From an uncultured beta proteobacterium (lineage in GTDB: Bacteria > Pseudomonadota > Gammaproteobacteria > Burkholderiales > Burkholderiaceae_C): 32,754 bases of DNA. The position numbers and the translations under genes are program-made. The notes beneath the pieces are model-generated. The model was not told the DNA's origin. It made no database searches and worked only from the letters and a program-made list of their open reading frames with translations. The stretch lies in the NCBI GenBank assembly GCA_903886275.1, contig CAISLN010000090.1, positions 1 through 32,754 on the forward strand, given 5' to 3'. This document shows, in pieces, positions 24,126 through 31,973 of the stretch. The stretch's first letter is position 1; every line of letters starts with the position of its first letter.

Positions 24126-24155
24126 CTACGAATTGAAAACAAATCGCTACGAATT
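24126..24155. promoter_or_regulatory. two CTACGAATT direct repeats spaced by two helical turns
   Basis: CTACGAATT occurs at 24126-24134 and 24147-24155, an exact 21-base period that would place both sites on one face of the DNA. This could be a tandem activator site for the minus-strand gene starting at 23832, although it is about 300 bases away. It may be chance. Confidence 0.25.
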
Positions 24156-24184
24156 AACGCACCCTCATTCGCACAATTAAATGT

Positions 24185-24259
24185 GCCGTCGTTCTCGCGA
24201 AGGCGGAAAACCAGGGCTTTCTGGGCCGTCTGGCTTCCCGCCTGCGCGGGAATGACGGC
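24185..24259. repeat. REP-like inverted repeat pair downstream of the formate operon
   Basis: The right arm, ending at 24259, reads on the minus strand as GCCGTCATTCCCGCGCAGGC and so on; the left arm, starting at 24185, is a diverged copy (GCCGTCGTTCTCGCGAAGGC). They form a head-to-head pair of about 30 bases each around a short centre. The core matches the element at 2106-2183. It lies about 25 bases past the fdhD stop and may serve as an mRNA-end structure. Confidence 0.8.
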
Positions 24260-24283
24260 AGGAGTAGCGGGAAGGAAGGGGAA

Positions 24284-25129
24284 TCAGGCCGCTGCGCGCA
24301 ACGGGGTTCCGGCCAGCTCGGGCTGCAGTTGCAGGCGATCGGCTCCGCTAAAGCAGACAAAGCGCTTGTGGGTGGCGCGGCCAATGGCGCACAGACCCAA
24401 GCGCTGGGCCACGGAGTGACCCATTTGCGTCATGCCGCTGCGCGATATAACAACGGCGATGCCCATTTGTGCGGCCTTGACCACCATCTCGCTGGTCAAC
24501 CTGCCGGTGGTGTAGAGCAACTTGCCCCGGCTGTGCTGACCGTTCAGGGCCATCCAGCCGGCAATGGTGTCGATGGCGTTGTGGCGGCCCACGTCTTCCA
24601 CAAACAGCAGCAACTCCTCACCGGCAAACAGCGCGCAACCATGGACCGAGCCGGCCGTTTTGTAGACGCTTTGCTGCAGGCGGATGGCATTGACCACCGC
24701 ATAAAGCTCGGCCTGTGTGACGGAGGTTGCGGGCAGCGTGAGCCGGTCCAGGCCCTCCATCATGTCGCCAAACACGCTGCCCTGGCCGCAGCCGGTGGTG
24801 ACCACGCGACGCGCCGTCTTTTGCTCCAGGTCGGCCACGCCGCTGCGCGTCTTGACCGCTGCAGCACCCACCTCCCAATCCACCGTGACAGATTCGATAT
24901 CGTCAAAGCCGGCCACCAGGCGCTGGTTGAGCAAATAGCCCAGCACCAGCCACTCGGGATGCGCGCCCAGCGTCATGACGGTAATGAGCTCGCGCTTGTC
25001 CACATAGACGGTAAGCGCGCGCTCGGAAGGGATGGCGAGTTCGTACTTCTCGCCAAACTCGTTGACCACTTCCACCACATGGGTCAGCGCCGCGCTGGCC
25101 TGCGTCAAATAGAGCGAAGGGTTGGTCAT
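24284..25129 (-). CDS. fdhD: FdhD/FdsC, sulfur transfer and maturation factor for formate dehydrogenase
   Basis: This 281-residue FdhD-family protein delivers sulfur to the pterin cofactor of formate dehydrogenase. Family landmarks are GCGQGS around C114, TAGSVHGCALF (158-168), FVEDVGRHNA (176-185), YTTGRLTSEM (206-215) and ISRSGMTQMG (228-237). The E. coli protein has a CxxC pair in the mobile loop; here the loop reads C114-G-Q-G, so only the first cysteine remains. Start ATG 25129 is chosen because the upstream in-frame extension is low-complexity and reads into fdsA; AAGG lies seven bases before it. It is the last gene of the fds operon, 25 bases after fdsA. Confidence 0.92.
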   Translation of the reverse strand: MTNPSLYLTQASAALTHVVEVVNEFGEKYELAIPSERALTVYVDKRELITVMTLGAHPEWLVLGYLLNQRLVAGFDDIESVTVDWEVGAAAVKTRSGVADLEQKTARRVVTTGCGQGSVFGDMMEGLDRLTLPATSVTQAELYAVVNAIRLQQSVYKTAGSVHGCALFAGEELLLFVEDVGRHNAIDTIAGWMALNGQHSRGKLLYTTGRLTSEMVVKAAQMGIAVVISRSGMTQMGHSVAQRLGLCAIGRATHKRFVCFSGADRLQLQPELAGTPLRAAA

Positions 25130-25154
25130 GGTGCTGCCTTGTGTGGGATGCTGC

Positions 25155-28100
25155 TTATGCGGCCGTGCCATAGCCCGGCACCGCATGGGGCACGCCGCCC
25201 CTGCGGATGGCCACGGCACAGTACTTGAACTCGGGGATTTTTCCGAACGGGTCGAGTGCCGCATTGGTCATCAGGTTGGCAGCCGCCTCGTAATAGGCAA
25301 AGGGGATGAACACCGCACCCCGCGGCGTGCCGTCATCGCGGCGCACGTGGATGGCAACCTCGCCGCGGCGCGACTGCACCGTCACCACATCGCCCGCCTC
25401 CAGCCCCATGGCGGCCAGGTCTTCGCCACACAGCGAGGCGGTGGCCATGGGCTCGATGGCATCGAGCACCACGGCGCGCCGCGTCATGCTGCCGGTGTGC
25501 CAATGCTCCAGTTGGCGCCCGGTGATCAGCACAAAGGGGAAATCGGCATCGGGGCGCTCATTGGCGGGAATGATGTCGGCCGGCACCAAATTGACGCGAC
25601 CATCGACAGTGTCAAAGCGGTTGATGAACACCGTGGGCGCACCCGGGTCTTCGGCGCTCAGGCAGGGATAGGTGACGCTGGACTCGCGCTGCAGCCGCTC
25701 CCAGGTAATGCCCGATATGGCCGTATGCATGGCCTGGCGCATTTCCTCGTACACCGCGGCGACGCCATCAAACTCGCCTGCATAATTCCAGTTGAGGCCC
25801 ACCCCGCCGCCGGGCCGCCCCAAGGCGGGGACGGCCCCCTCGGGGGGCAGCGACCCGTGCAACGGCGCAGCGTGGGGTCCCATTCTCTTTGCTATCTGCT
25901 GAATGATCCACAAATCCGGCTTGGCCTGTCCCGGCGCATCCAGCGCCTGCTTGCCCAGCTGCACCATGCGGTCGGTGTTGCTGACCGTGCCGTTCTTCTC
26001 GGGCCAGGCGGTGGCGGGCAGCACCACATCGGCCAGCCAAGCGGTCTCGGTCATGAAGATGTCTTGCACCACCATGTGCTCCAGACTGGCCAGCGCATGG
26101 CGCGCGTGGTTCAGGTCCGGGTCGCTCATGGCCGGGTTCTCACCCATGATGTACATGCCGCGCACCTTGTGCGGGTCGCTGTCGGGCGCCAGCGCCTTGT
26201 GCATGATTTCCACCACGGTGTAGCCGGGCTGGTCGTCGAGCTGGGTGTCCCAGAAATTCTCAAACCAGGCGTGCGCGGCCTTGTTGGTTACGCGCTGGTA
26301 GTTGGGGAACATCATGGGGATAAGCCCGGCATCCGACGCACCCTGCACATTGTTCTGGCCGCGCAGCGGATGCAGGCCGCTTCCGGGCTTGCCGATCTGG
26401 CCGGTGACGGTGACGAGCGCAATCAGGCAGCGCGCGTTGTCGGTGCCATGCACATGCTGGCTGACCCCCATGCCCCACAGAATCATGGCGCTCTTGGCCT
26501 TGGCAAAGGCACGGGCCACTTCGCGCAGCTTTTGCGCCGGGATGCCGCAGATCGGCTCCATGGCCTCGGGGCTGTAGCCCTTGACGTTCTCGCGCAGCGC
26601 CTCGAAATTGTTGGCGCGCTTGCTGATGAAATCCTGGTCGGCCAGACCCTCCTCAATCACGGTGTGGATCAGCGCGTTCAACATCGCCACATCGGTGTCG
26701 GGTTTGAACTGCAACGTGCGCCAAGCGTGCTTGCCGATGTCGGTGATGCGCGGGTCGGCCAGCACAATTTTGGCGCCCAGCTTGGCGGCGTTCTTCATCC
26801 AAGTGGCTGCCACCGGATGGTTGGCCGTGGGGTTGGAGCCGATCACAAAGATCATCTCCGAATGCTGCACGTCGTTGACCTGGTTGCTCACCGCCGCCGA
26901 GCCAACACCCTCCAGCAGGGCCGCCACGCTCGACGCATGGCACAGGCGGGTGCAGTGGTCAACGTTGTTGCTGCCAAAGCCGGTGCGCACCAGCTTCTGG
27001 AACAGGTAGGCCTCCTCGTTGCTGCCCTTGGCCGAACCAAAACCGGCCAGCGATTTTTTGCCATGGGTATCGCGCAGGTTCTTGAGCGTGCCCGCGGTAT
27101 AGGCCAGCGCCTCTTCCCAGGTCGCTTCGCGAAACACCTCGGACCAGTCGGCGCTGTCGCGGTTGAGCTTGCTGAGTGACTCCGGATCTTTGGCCACACC
27201 GGCCCGGCGGATCAGCGGCACGGTCAGGCGCTGGGGACTGGCCGCGTAGTCAAAGCCAAAGCGGCCCTTGACGCACAGGCGGTTGTGGTTGGCCGGGCCG
27301 TCGCGTCCATCCACGCTGACGATTTTGTTGTCCTTGACGTTGTAGGTGACCAGGCAGCCGACGCCGCAAAACGGGCAGACCGAATCGACCTTTTTATCAA
27401 CCACTTGCGAGCCAATTTGTGTCTTGGGCATCAGCGCGCCGGTAGGGCAGGCCTGCACACATTCGCCGCAGGCCACGCAGCTGCTGTCGCCCATGGGGTC
27501 GTTCAGGTCAAACACGATTTCGCTGTGCGAGCCGCGCATGGCGTAGCCGATGACGTCGTTGACCTGCTCTTCGCGACAGGCACGCACGCAGCGGTTGCAT
27601 TGGATGCATGCGTCTAGGTTGACGGCCATTGCGGGATGGGAAACATCGCTCTTGGGTTGGTGTCTGCGAAGTGCTTTGAGTTGGGGGCGAACGGTCACCC
27701 CCAGTTTGTCGGCCCAGTAGCTGAGTTCGCCGTGTTGGCCTATTGCTTGAGTTGCGCTATTGGCGCTCGCCTCTGCCCCGACGGTGACAGGGGGCGTATC
27801 CCCCAGCGCAGCAGCGCCAGAAAGAGCATCAGCATCATTCCACTTGTAGCCCACATCCGGCATGTCCGACAGCAGCATCTCCAGAACCATCTTCTGGCTC
27901 TTCTCCACCCTCGGCGTTTTCAAAAGCACTTCCATGCCGGCCGTGGCATTGCGGCAGCAACTAGGCGCCAAGGTGCGCTCTCCTTTGATCTCCACCACAC
28001 AGGCGCGGCAATTGCCGTCGGCGCGCAGGCCGTCCTTGTAGCAAAGGTGGGGAATATCGATGCCGTGGCGCTTGGCGGCTTTCAGAATGCTCTCGCCTTC

Positions 28101-28181
28101 AAAGGCAATCACCGTCTGTTGATCGAGCTTGAACGCAATGGTGAAAGGGGTCACTTCATTCATTTCTGTAGGGGCGTTCAT
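25155..28181 (-). CDS. fdsA: NAD-dependent formate dehydrogenase catalytic subunit FdsA
   Basis: This subunit oxidises formate to CO2 at a bis-MGD molybdenum (or tungsten) site and sends electrons through Fe-S clusters to FdsGB. Starting at ATG 28181 it has 1008 residues: a [2Fe-2S] domain (C47, C58, C61, C75), two [4Fe-4S] clusters (C192/195/198/202 and C235/238/241/245), a [4Fe-4S] at the start of the molybdopterin domain (C269, C272, C276, C303), and C414-H415 in CTRLCHASS as the metal ligand and its neighbour histidine. It is cytoplasmic with no Tat signal. The start lies one base after the fdsGB stop, so translation is coupled; a start at 28202 is possible. It has two unusual inserts: 26 residues encoded by a GC-rich repeat (25800-25877), and an Ala/Gly/Thr-rich linker around residues 121-150. 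Confidence 0.95.
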   Translation of the reverse strand: MNAPTEMNEVTPFTIAFKLDQQTVIAFEGESILKAAKRHGIDIPHLCYKDGLRADGNCRACVVEIKGERTLAPSCCRNATAGMEVLLKTPRVEKSQKMVLEMLLSDMPDVGYKWNDADALSGAAALGDTPPVTVGAEASANSATQAIGQHGELSYWADKLGVTVRPQLKALRRHQPKSDVSHPAMAVNLDACIQCNRCVRACREEQVNDVIGYAMRGSHSEIVFDLNDPMGDSSCVACGECVQACPTGALMPKTQIGSQVVDKKVDSVCPFCGVGCLVTYNVKDNKIVSVDGRDGPANHNRLCVKGRFGFDYAASPQRLTVPLIRRAGVAKDPESLSKLNRDSADWSEVFREATWEEALAYTAGTLKNLRDTHGKKSLAGFGSAKGSNEEAYLFQKLVRTGFGSNNVDHCTRLCHASSVAALLEGVGSAAVSNQVNDVQHSEMIFVIGSNPTANHPVAATWMKNAAKLGAKIVLADPRITDIGKHAWRTLQFKPDTDVAMLNALIHTVIEEGLADQDFISKRANNFEALRENVKGYSPEAMEPICGIPAQKLREVARAFAKAKSAMILWGMGVSQHVHGTDNARCLIALVTVTGQIGKPGSGLHPLRGQNNVQGASDAGLIPMMFPNYQRVTNKAAHAWFENFWDTQLDDQPGYTVVEIMHKALAPDSDPHKVRGMYIMGENPAMSDPDLNHARHALASLEHMVVQDIFMTETAWLADVVLPATAWPEKNGTVSNTDRMVQLGKQALDAPGQAKPDLWIIQQIAKRMGPHAAPLHGSLPPEGAVPALGRPGGGVGLNWNYAGEFDGVAAVYEEMRQAMHTAISGITWERLQRESSVTYPCLSAEDPGAPTVFINRFDTVDGRVNLVPADIIPANERPDADFPFVLITGRQLEHWHTGSMTRRAVVLDAIEPMATASLCGEDLAAMGLEAGDVVTVQSRRGEVAIHVRRDDGTPRGAVFIPFAYYEAAANLMTNAALDPFGKIPEFKYCAVAIRRGGVPHAVPGYGTAA
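25800..25877 (-). repeat. GC-rich palindromic repeat inserted in frame inside fdsA
   Basis: This 78-base segment interrupts the conserved stretch IIQQIAKRMG / GLNWNY of fdsA and adds exactly 26 codons rich in Pro, Gly and Ala. It holds several palindromes: CCGCC-CCAA-GGCGG, CCCCC-TC-GGGGG and GACCC...GGGTC. The sequence resembles an intergenic GC-rich repeat that I associate with comamonad genomes; the resemblance is from memory. The reading frame stays open throughout. Confidence 0.7.
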
Positions 28182-28182
28182 A

Positions 28183-29994
28183 TCAGGAGACCTCATGCGC
28201 AAAATACTTCACCACGCAGCGCACCGGATTGGGCGCTGCCTGACCGAGGCCGCAAATCGAGGCATCGGTCATCACAATATTCAGGTCTTCCAGCGTTTCA
28301 ATATCCCACACCTTCGCTTCCAATAGCGTGGCCGACTTGGCTGTTCCGACCCGGCAGGGCGTGCACTGGCCGCAGCTCTCATGGGCAAAGAAACGCATCA
28401 TGTTCAGAGCGGCGTCGCGGGCGCTGTCCTGCTGGCTGAGCACAATGACCGCGGCCGAGCCGATAAAGCCGCCATGGGGCTGCAGGGTGTCAAAGTCCAG
28501 CGGCACATCGGCCAGGCTTTCGGGGAAGATGCCACCCGAGGCACCGCCGGGCAGGTAGGCATACAGCTTGTGGCCCTCCAACATGCCGCCGCAGTATTCG
28601 GCGATCAGTTCGCGCACCGTGATGCCGGCCGGTGCCAGCTTGACGCCGGGTTGCTTGACGCGCCCGCTCACGCTGAAGGACCGCAGGCCCTTGCGGCCAT
28701 TGCGACCGAAGCTGCTGAACCAATCCGGGCCGCGCTCGACGATGTCGCGCACCCAGTACAGCGTCTCAAAGTTGTGCTCCAGTGTGGGCCGGCCAAACAG
28801 GCCCACCTGGGCAATATAGGGCGGGCGCATGCGCGGCTCGCCACGCTTGCCCTCGATGCTCTCGATCATGGCGGACTCTTCGCCGCAGATATAGGCACCG
28901 GCGCCGCGCCGCAACTCAATGAGGGGCAACTCGCAGGGCGGGTTGGCCCGCAGCAGGGCCAGCTCGGTTTCCAAAATAGCGCGGCAACCGTGGTATTCGT
29001 CGCGCAAATAAATATAGCAGTGCTCTATGCCGACCACCTGTGCGGCAATCAGCAGACCCTCCAGAAAACGGTGCGGATCGCGCTCCAGGTAGGTGCGGTC
29101 CTTGAAGGTGCCGGGCTCGCCCTCGTCGATGTTCACGGCCATCAGTTTGGGGGCCGGTTGGTCACGCACGATGCGCCACTTGCGCCCTGCCGGAAAACCC
29201 GCGCCGCCCAGGCCGCGCAGGCCCGAATCTTCCATGGCCTTGAGCACGGCCTCTGCATCATGTTCGCCATTGACCAGCGCTGCGGCCAGGCCGTAGCCGC
29301 CTTGGGCGCGGTAGGCATCAAGACCGGTATAGCCGGGCGCCACTTCAATCGCGTGCGGTTCGGGCGAGACGCTGCGCTCGGCCAGTTCGGCTGCTGCAAA
29401 CACGGCGTCTGTCTGAGCCTCGGGGTGATGGGCCTTGGCCGCATCCACCAACGCCACCACCGATTGAACGGTGGCATGGGGCACCGGGTGCTGGTGCACT
29501 ACCGCCACCGGCGCCTGCTCGCAGCGCCCCAGGCAGGGGGCGGGGATCACTTGCACATCGGCGTTGCCCAGCAAGGCAGGCAGGCGCTTGAGCAGATCCT
29601 GCGCACCGGCCAACTCGCAGCTCAAACCGTCACAGACGCGCACCGTGAGCCCGGGGGCAACCGCATCCCCCCTCACCACCTCAAAGTGGTGATAGAAGGT
29701 GGCCACTTCAAAAACCTCGGCCATGGGGATATTCATCTCCTTGGCCAAGGCCACCAGGTGGCGGTCATGCAGGCAGCGATACGCGTCGTTGATCTTGTGC
29801 AGCAGCTCTATCAGCAGGTCGCGTTGGTGCGGTGGCGCACCGATCAGCGCGCGCACCTCTGCCAGTGAAATGTCATCGGCCTGGCGACCCTTGAGTTTGC
29901 TTTTGCGGCGAATGCGCTCGCGCATATCGTCTACCGTTCCCAGGGTCACGGTTTTTACATCAGGAGAAAGGGTTACAGAAGAAGACATATGCAC
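28183..29994 (-). CDS. fdsB: fused FdsG-FdsB diaphorase subunit of formate dehydrogenase
   Basis: This 603-residue protein joins what are usually two subunits. Residues 1 to about 190 are FdsG (NuoE-like) with a [2Fe-2S] site C121-x4-C126 and C154-x3-C158. Residues from about 220 are FdsB (NuoF-like), with the NADH/FMN loops GLGGAGFPAGRKW (261-273) and NIDEGEPGTFKDR (288-300), and the [4Fe-4S] site ESCGQCTPC (539-547) with C581. A linker rich in Ala, Glu and His joins them. It takes electrons from FdsA and reduces NAD+. The gene follows the OFA transporter by 28 bases and is coupled to fdsA. The start may be ATG 29994 or ATG 29988. The frame is continuous across the joint, so this is a real fusion unless there is an assembly error. 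Confidence 0.93.
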   Translation of the reverse strand: MHMSSSVTLSPDVKTVTLGTVDDMRERIRRKSKLKGRQADDISLAEVRALIGAPPHQRDLLIELLHKINDAYRCLHDRHLVALAKEMNIPMAEVFEVATFYHHFEVVRGDAVAPGLTVRVCDGLSCELAGAQDLLKRLPALLGNADVQVIPAPCLGRCEQAPVAVVHQHPVPHATVQSVVALVDAAKAHHPEAQTDAVFAAAELAERSVSPEPHAIEVAPGYTGLDAYRAQGGYGLAAALVNGEHDAEAVLKAMEDSGLRGLGGAGFPAGRKWRIVRDQPAPKLMAVNIDEGEPGTFKDRTYLERDPHRFLEGLLIAAQVVGIEHCYIYLRDEYHGCRAILETELALLRANPPCELPLIELRRGAGAYICGEESAMIESIEGKRGEPRMRPPYIAQVGLFGRPTLEHNFETLYWVRDIVERGPDWFSSFGRNGRKGLRSFSVSGRVKQPGVKLAPAGITVRELIAEYCGGMLEGHKLYAYLPGGASGGIFPESLADVPLDFDTLQPHGGFIGSAAVIVLSQQDSARDAALNMMRFFAHESCGQCTPCRVGTAKSATLLEAKVWDIETLEDLNIVMTDASICGLGQAAPNPVRCVVKYFAHEVS

Positions 29995-30022
29995 TCGCAG
30001 TTACCAACAACAACCAACCGAA

Positions 30023-31666
30023 TCAGGCGAAGAACTTGGCCACGCTCAGCGTGGTGCGGTAAATGCCCCAGCACAGTGGCAGACCCACAGCCATCCAAGC
30101 CAGCACCACCACAAAGGTCGGCACGGTGTCGGCCGTACCGCCATCGGCACGGTGCAGTTCGTTGGACACTGCCTTGTCGTGGGCCAGGCGTTTTTCTTCC
30201 GCCAATTCTTGTGCATTCATAAACCACTTGTCGTTCAAGGGGCGAACCAACAAGTTGCAAATGAGACCAATCACCAGCATGCCCACCAGGATGTACATGG
30301 TCTGGTTGTAGACCTGCTCACGCGGGATGCCTAGACCCAGTTGGTATTCGCGCATGTAGTTGACCACCACCGGACCCAGCACGCCGGCCGTGGCCCAGGC
30401 CGTGAGCAGGCGGCCGTGAATCGCCCCCACCATTTGCGTGCCGAAGATGTCAGCCAGATAGGCTGGCACGGTGGCAAAGCCACCGCCATACATGCTCAGG
30501 ATCACGCAGAAGGCGGCCACAAACAGCACGGTGCTGCCCGCTGCGGCGCTGCCGGGCACGCTGAAATACATGGCGCCGCCCAGCACAAAGAACACGATAT
30601 AGGTGAGCTTGCGACCCAGCTTATCCGAGAGACTGGCCCAGAAGAAGCGTCCACCGATATTGAACAGGCTCAAGAGCGCGGTAAAGCCGGCGGCCACGCT
30701 GGCAATGGCTGCCAGTTGCGTCTTGTCGAGCTCACCAAACTTCTTGGCCACGCCGATCAGCGAACCGCCAAACACCTCTTGCAACATGGGCGAGGCCATG
30801 CCGATCACGCCAATGCCGGCGCTCACGTTCATGCACAGCACCATCCAGATCAACCAAAATTGCGGAATGCCCCAGACCTTTTTCACATGCACATGGTGCT
30901 TGGTGATCATGATGTTGGTGGACTGTCCACTCGGCGCGACCCAGCCCTTGGGCATCCAACCGGTCTCTGGCACGCGGTAGCCCAGGGCACCGGCCATCAT
31001 GAAGACAAAGTAGATCAGCGCCATCACCACAAAGGTCTGCATCACGCCCACATCGGTGGGGCTGGCAAAGTATTTCATCAGGTCGGCAGCCAGGGGTGAG
31101 CCGATCATGGCGCCGCCGCCAAAGCCCATGATGGCCATGCCGGTGGCCATGCCGCGGCGGTCCGGGAACCACTTGATCAGCGTGGAAACCGGCGATATAT
31201 AGCCCAGGCCCAGGCCAATGCCACCAATCACGCCAGAGCCCAAAATCATCATCCAGAACTGGTGCGTATAAACGCCCAAGGCCGAGATCAGCATGCCGCC
31301 GCACCAGCACAGCGCGGCCACCACGCCGGCCTTGCGCGGGCCGGCCCGCTCCAGCCAACCGCCCCATATGGCGGCACTGCTACCCAACAACACAAAGAAC
31401 AGGGTGTACATCCAACCCAGGGTGGAAATCTGCCAGTCGCAGCTGGTGGTAAAGAGTTGGCCGAAGAAGCCCACCTCGGGGCCGCACTTGATGGCCTCTT
31501 TGATGCCCAGCGCCCGGCTCAGGGGCAGCCAGAACACGGAAAAGCCATAGGCCATGCCGATGCACAGGTGAATGGCCAGCGCGGCCGGTGGAACCAGCCA
31601 GCGGTTGAAACCGGGGCCGGCAATGATGCGCTCTTTGTCCAGCCACCCAGGGGAAGCAGTTGTCAT
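30023..31666 (-). CDS. OFA-family (oxalate/formate antiporter-like) major facilitator transporter
   Basis: This 547-residue MFS protein of the oxalate:formate antiporter family has about twelve membrane helices. Typical sequences are SVFWLPLSRALG near the start, the GGIGLGLGYISPVSTLIKWF stretch between helices 4 and 5, and FPDRRGMATG. The C-terminal half has NIGGRFFWASLSDKLGRK. It is the first gene of the formate operon, with GGAGACAAC before the ATG and a candidate promoter at 31688-31716. No formyl-CoA transferase or oxalyl-CoA decarboxylase gene is seen, so formate or another small carboxylate is a better guess than oxalate. A final membrane helix follows a polar segment of about 50 residues near 470-520. 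Confidence 0.9.
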   Translation of the reverse strand: MTTASPGWLDKERIIAGPGFNRWLVPPAALAIHLCIGMAYGFSVFWLPLSRALGIKEAIKCGPEVGFFGQLFTTSCDWQISTLGWMYTLFFVLLGSSAAIWGGWLERAGPRKAGVVAALCWCGGMLISALGVYTHQFWMMILGSGVIGGIGLGLGYISPVSTLIKWFPDRRGMATGMAIMGFGGGAMIGSPLAADLMKYFASPTDVGVMQTFVVMALIYFVFMMAGALGYRVPETGWMPKGWVAPSGQSTNIMITKHHVHVKKVWGIPQFWLIWMVLCMNVSAGIGVIGMASPMLQEVFGGSLIGVAKKFGELDKTQLAAIASVAAGFTALLSLFNIGGRFFWASLSDKLGRKLTYIVFFVLGGAMYFSVPGSAAAGSTVLFVAAFCVILSMYGGGFATVPAYLADIFGTQMVGAIHGRLLTAWATAGVLGPVVVNYMREYQLGLGIPREQVYNQTMYILVGMLVIGLICNLLVRPLNDKWFMNAQELAEEKRLAHDKAVSNELHRADGGTADTVPTFVVVLAWMAVGLPLCWGIYRTTLSVAKFFA

Positions 31667-31973
31667 GTTGTCTCCTACGTTTGTGCTTTTGTATCGAAGG
31701 TCTCAGCGACTTTCAACCAGCGTCTTTGCGACGTGGCGCGAGTATGCGAGGCCGCGTCATACGCGTCCAATTGAATCGCCACATGGTCTGATACAAGCAT
31801 TGAATGAAGAAACGCGGCACTTGGGGCCTGCGCACGAGCCGACCCTGCGGTTCTGAACCCACTATGCCCTTGACTTGCCCGTCATCTGCTCCTTGTGTGG
31901 GCCCAAACGTAGCAGGCAATCGCTTCCTGCAGGAGCCGCATTGCAATGCTCACCTTTTGCCCCATGCCAGGCT
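31667..31973. other. 307-base intergenic region ahead of the formate operon
   Basis: No gene was called here. On the minus strand it contains the candidate promoter listed separately and, farther upstream, a cluster of short palindromes: GCATTGCAATGC (31938-31949), TCCTGCAGGA (31925-31934) and GCAGG/CCTGC arms (31912-31930). These could be the end of the upstream gene's transcript or binding sites. A 77-codon minus-strand frame (31713-31946) shows no family features. Confidence 0.5.
31688..31716 (-). promoter_or_regulatory. candidate sigma-70 promoter of the formate operon
   Basis: On the minus strand TTGAAA (31716-31711) and TACAAA (31693-31688) are separated by exactly 17 bases, giving 5 of 6 and 4 of 6 matches to the consensus. 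Transcription would begin near 31681, leaving a short leader that still contains the GGAG ribosome site of the OFA transporter gene. Confidence 0.4.

Larger units (their letters stand above)
23833..24283. other. 451-base intergenic region ahead of the APS-kinase-like gene
   Basis: No convincing gene was found here. The region contains a 9-base direct repeat CTACGAATT (24126-24134 and 24147-24155) with a 21-base period, an AT-rich stretch around 24070-24110, and the REP-like inverted repeat at 24185-24259. Small open frames overlapping the repeat are low-complexity and were not called. An fdsD gene, sometimes found after fdhD/fdsC, is not present. Confidence 0.6.

Noticed and set aside
24154..24384. 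76-codon minus-strand frame as a possible fdsD
   Set aside because: It runs through the end of fdhD in another frame and through the REP-like repeat, is Pro/Arg-rich, and has no FdsD features.
25122..27179. A 685-codon open frame on the plus strand
   Set aside because: It lies wholly antisense to fdsA and fdhD, whose motifs are unambiguous. It is rich in His, Gly, Arg and Val, as expected for the complement of a GC-rich gene.
28381..29868. A 495-codon open frame on the plus strand
   Set aside because: It is antisense to fdsGB and has no domain features.
31713..31946. 77-codon minus-strand frame upstream of the formate operon
   Set aside because: It overlaps the candidate promoter region and lacks a ribosome site or family motif.
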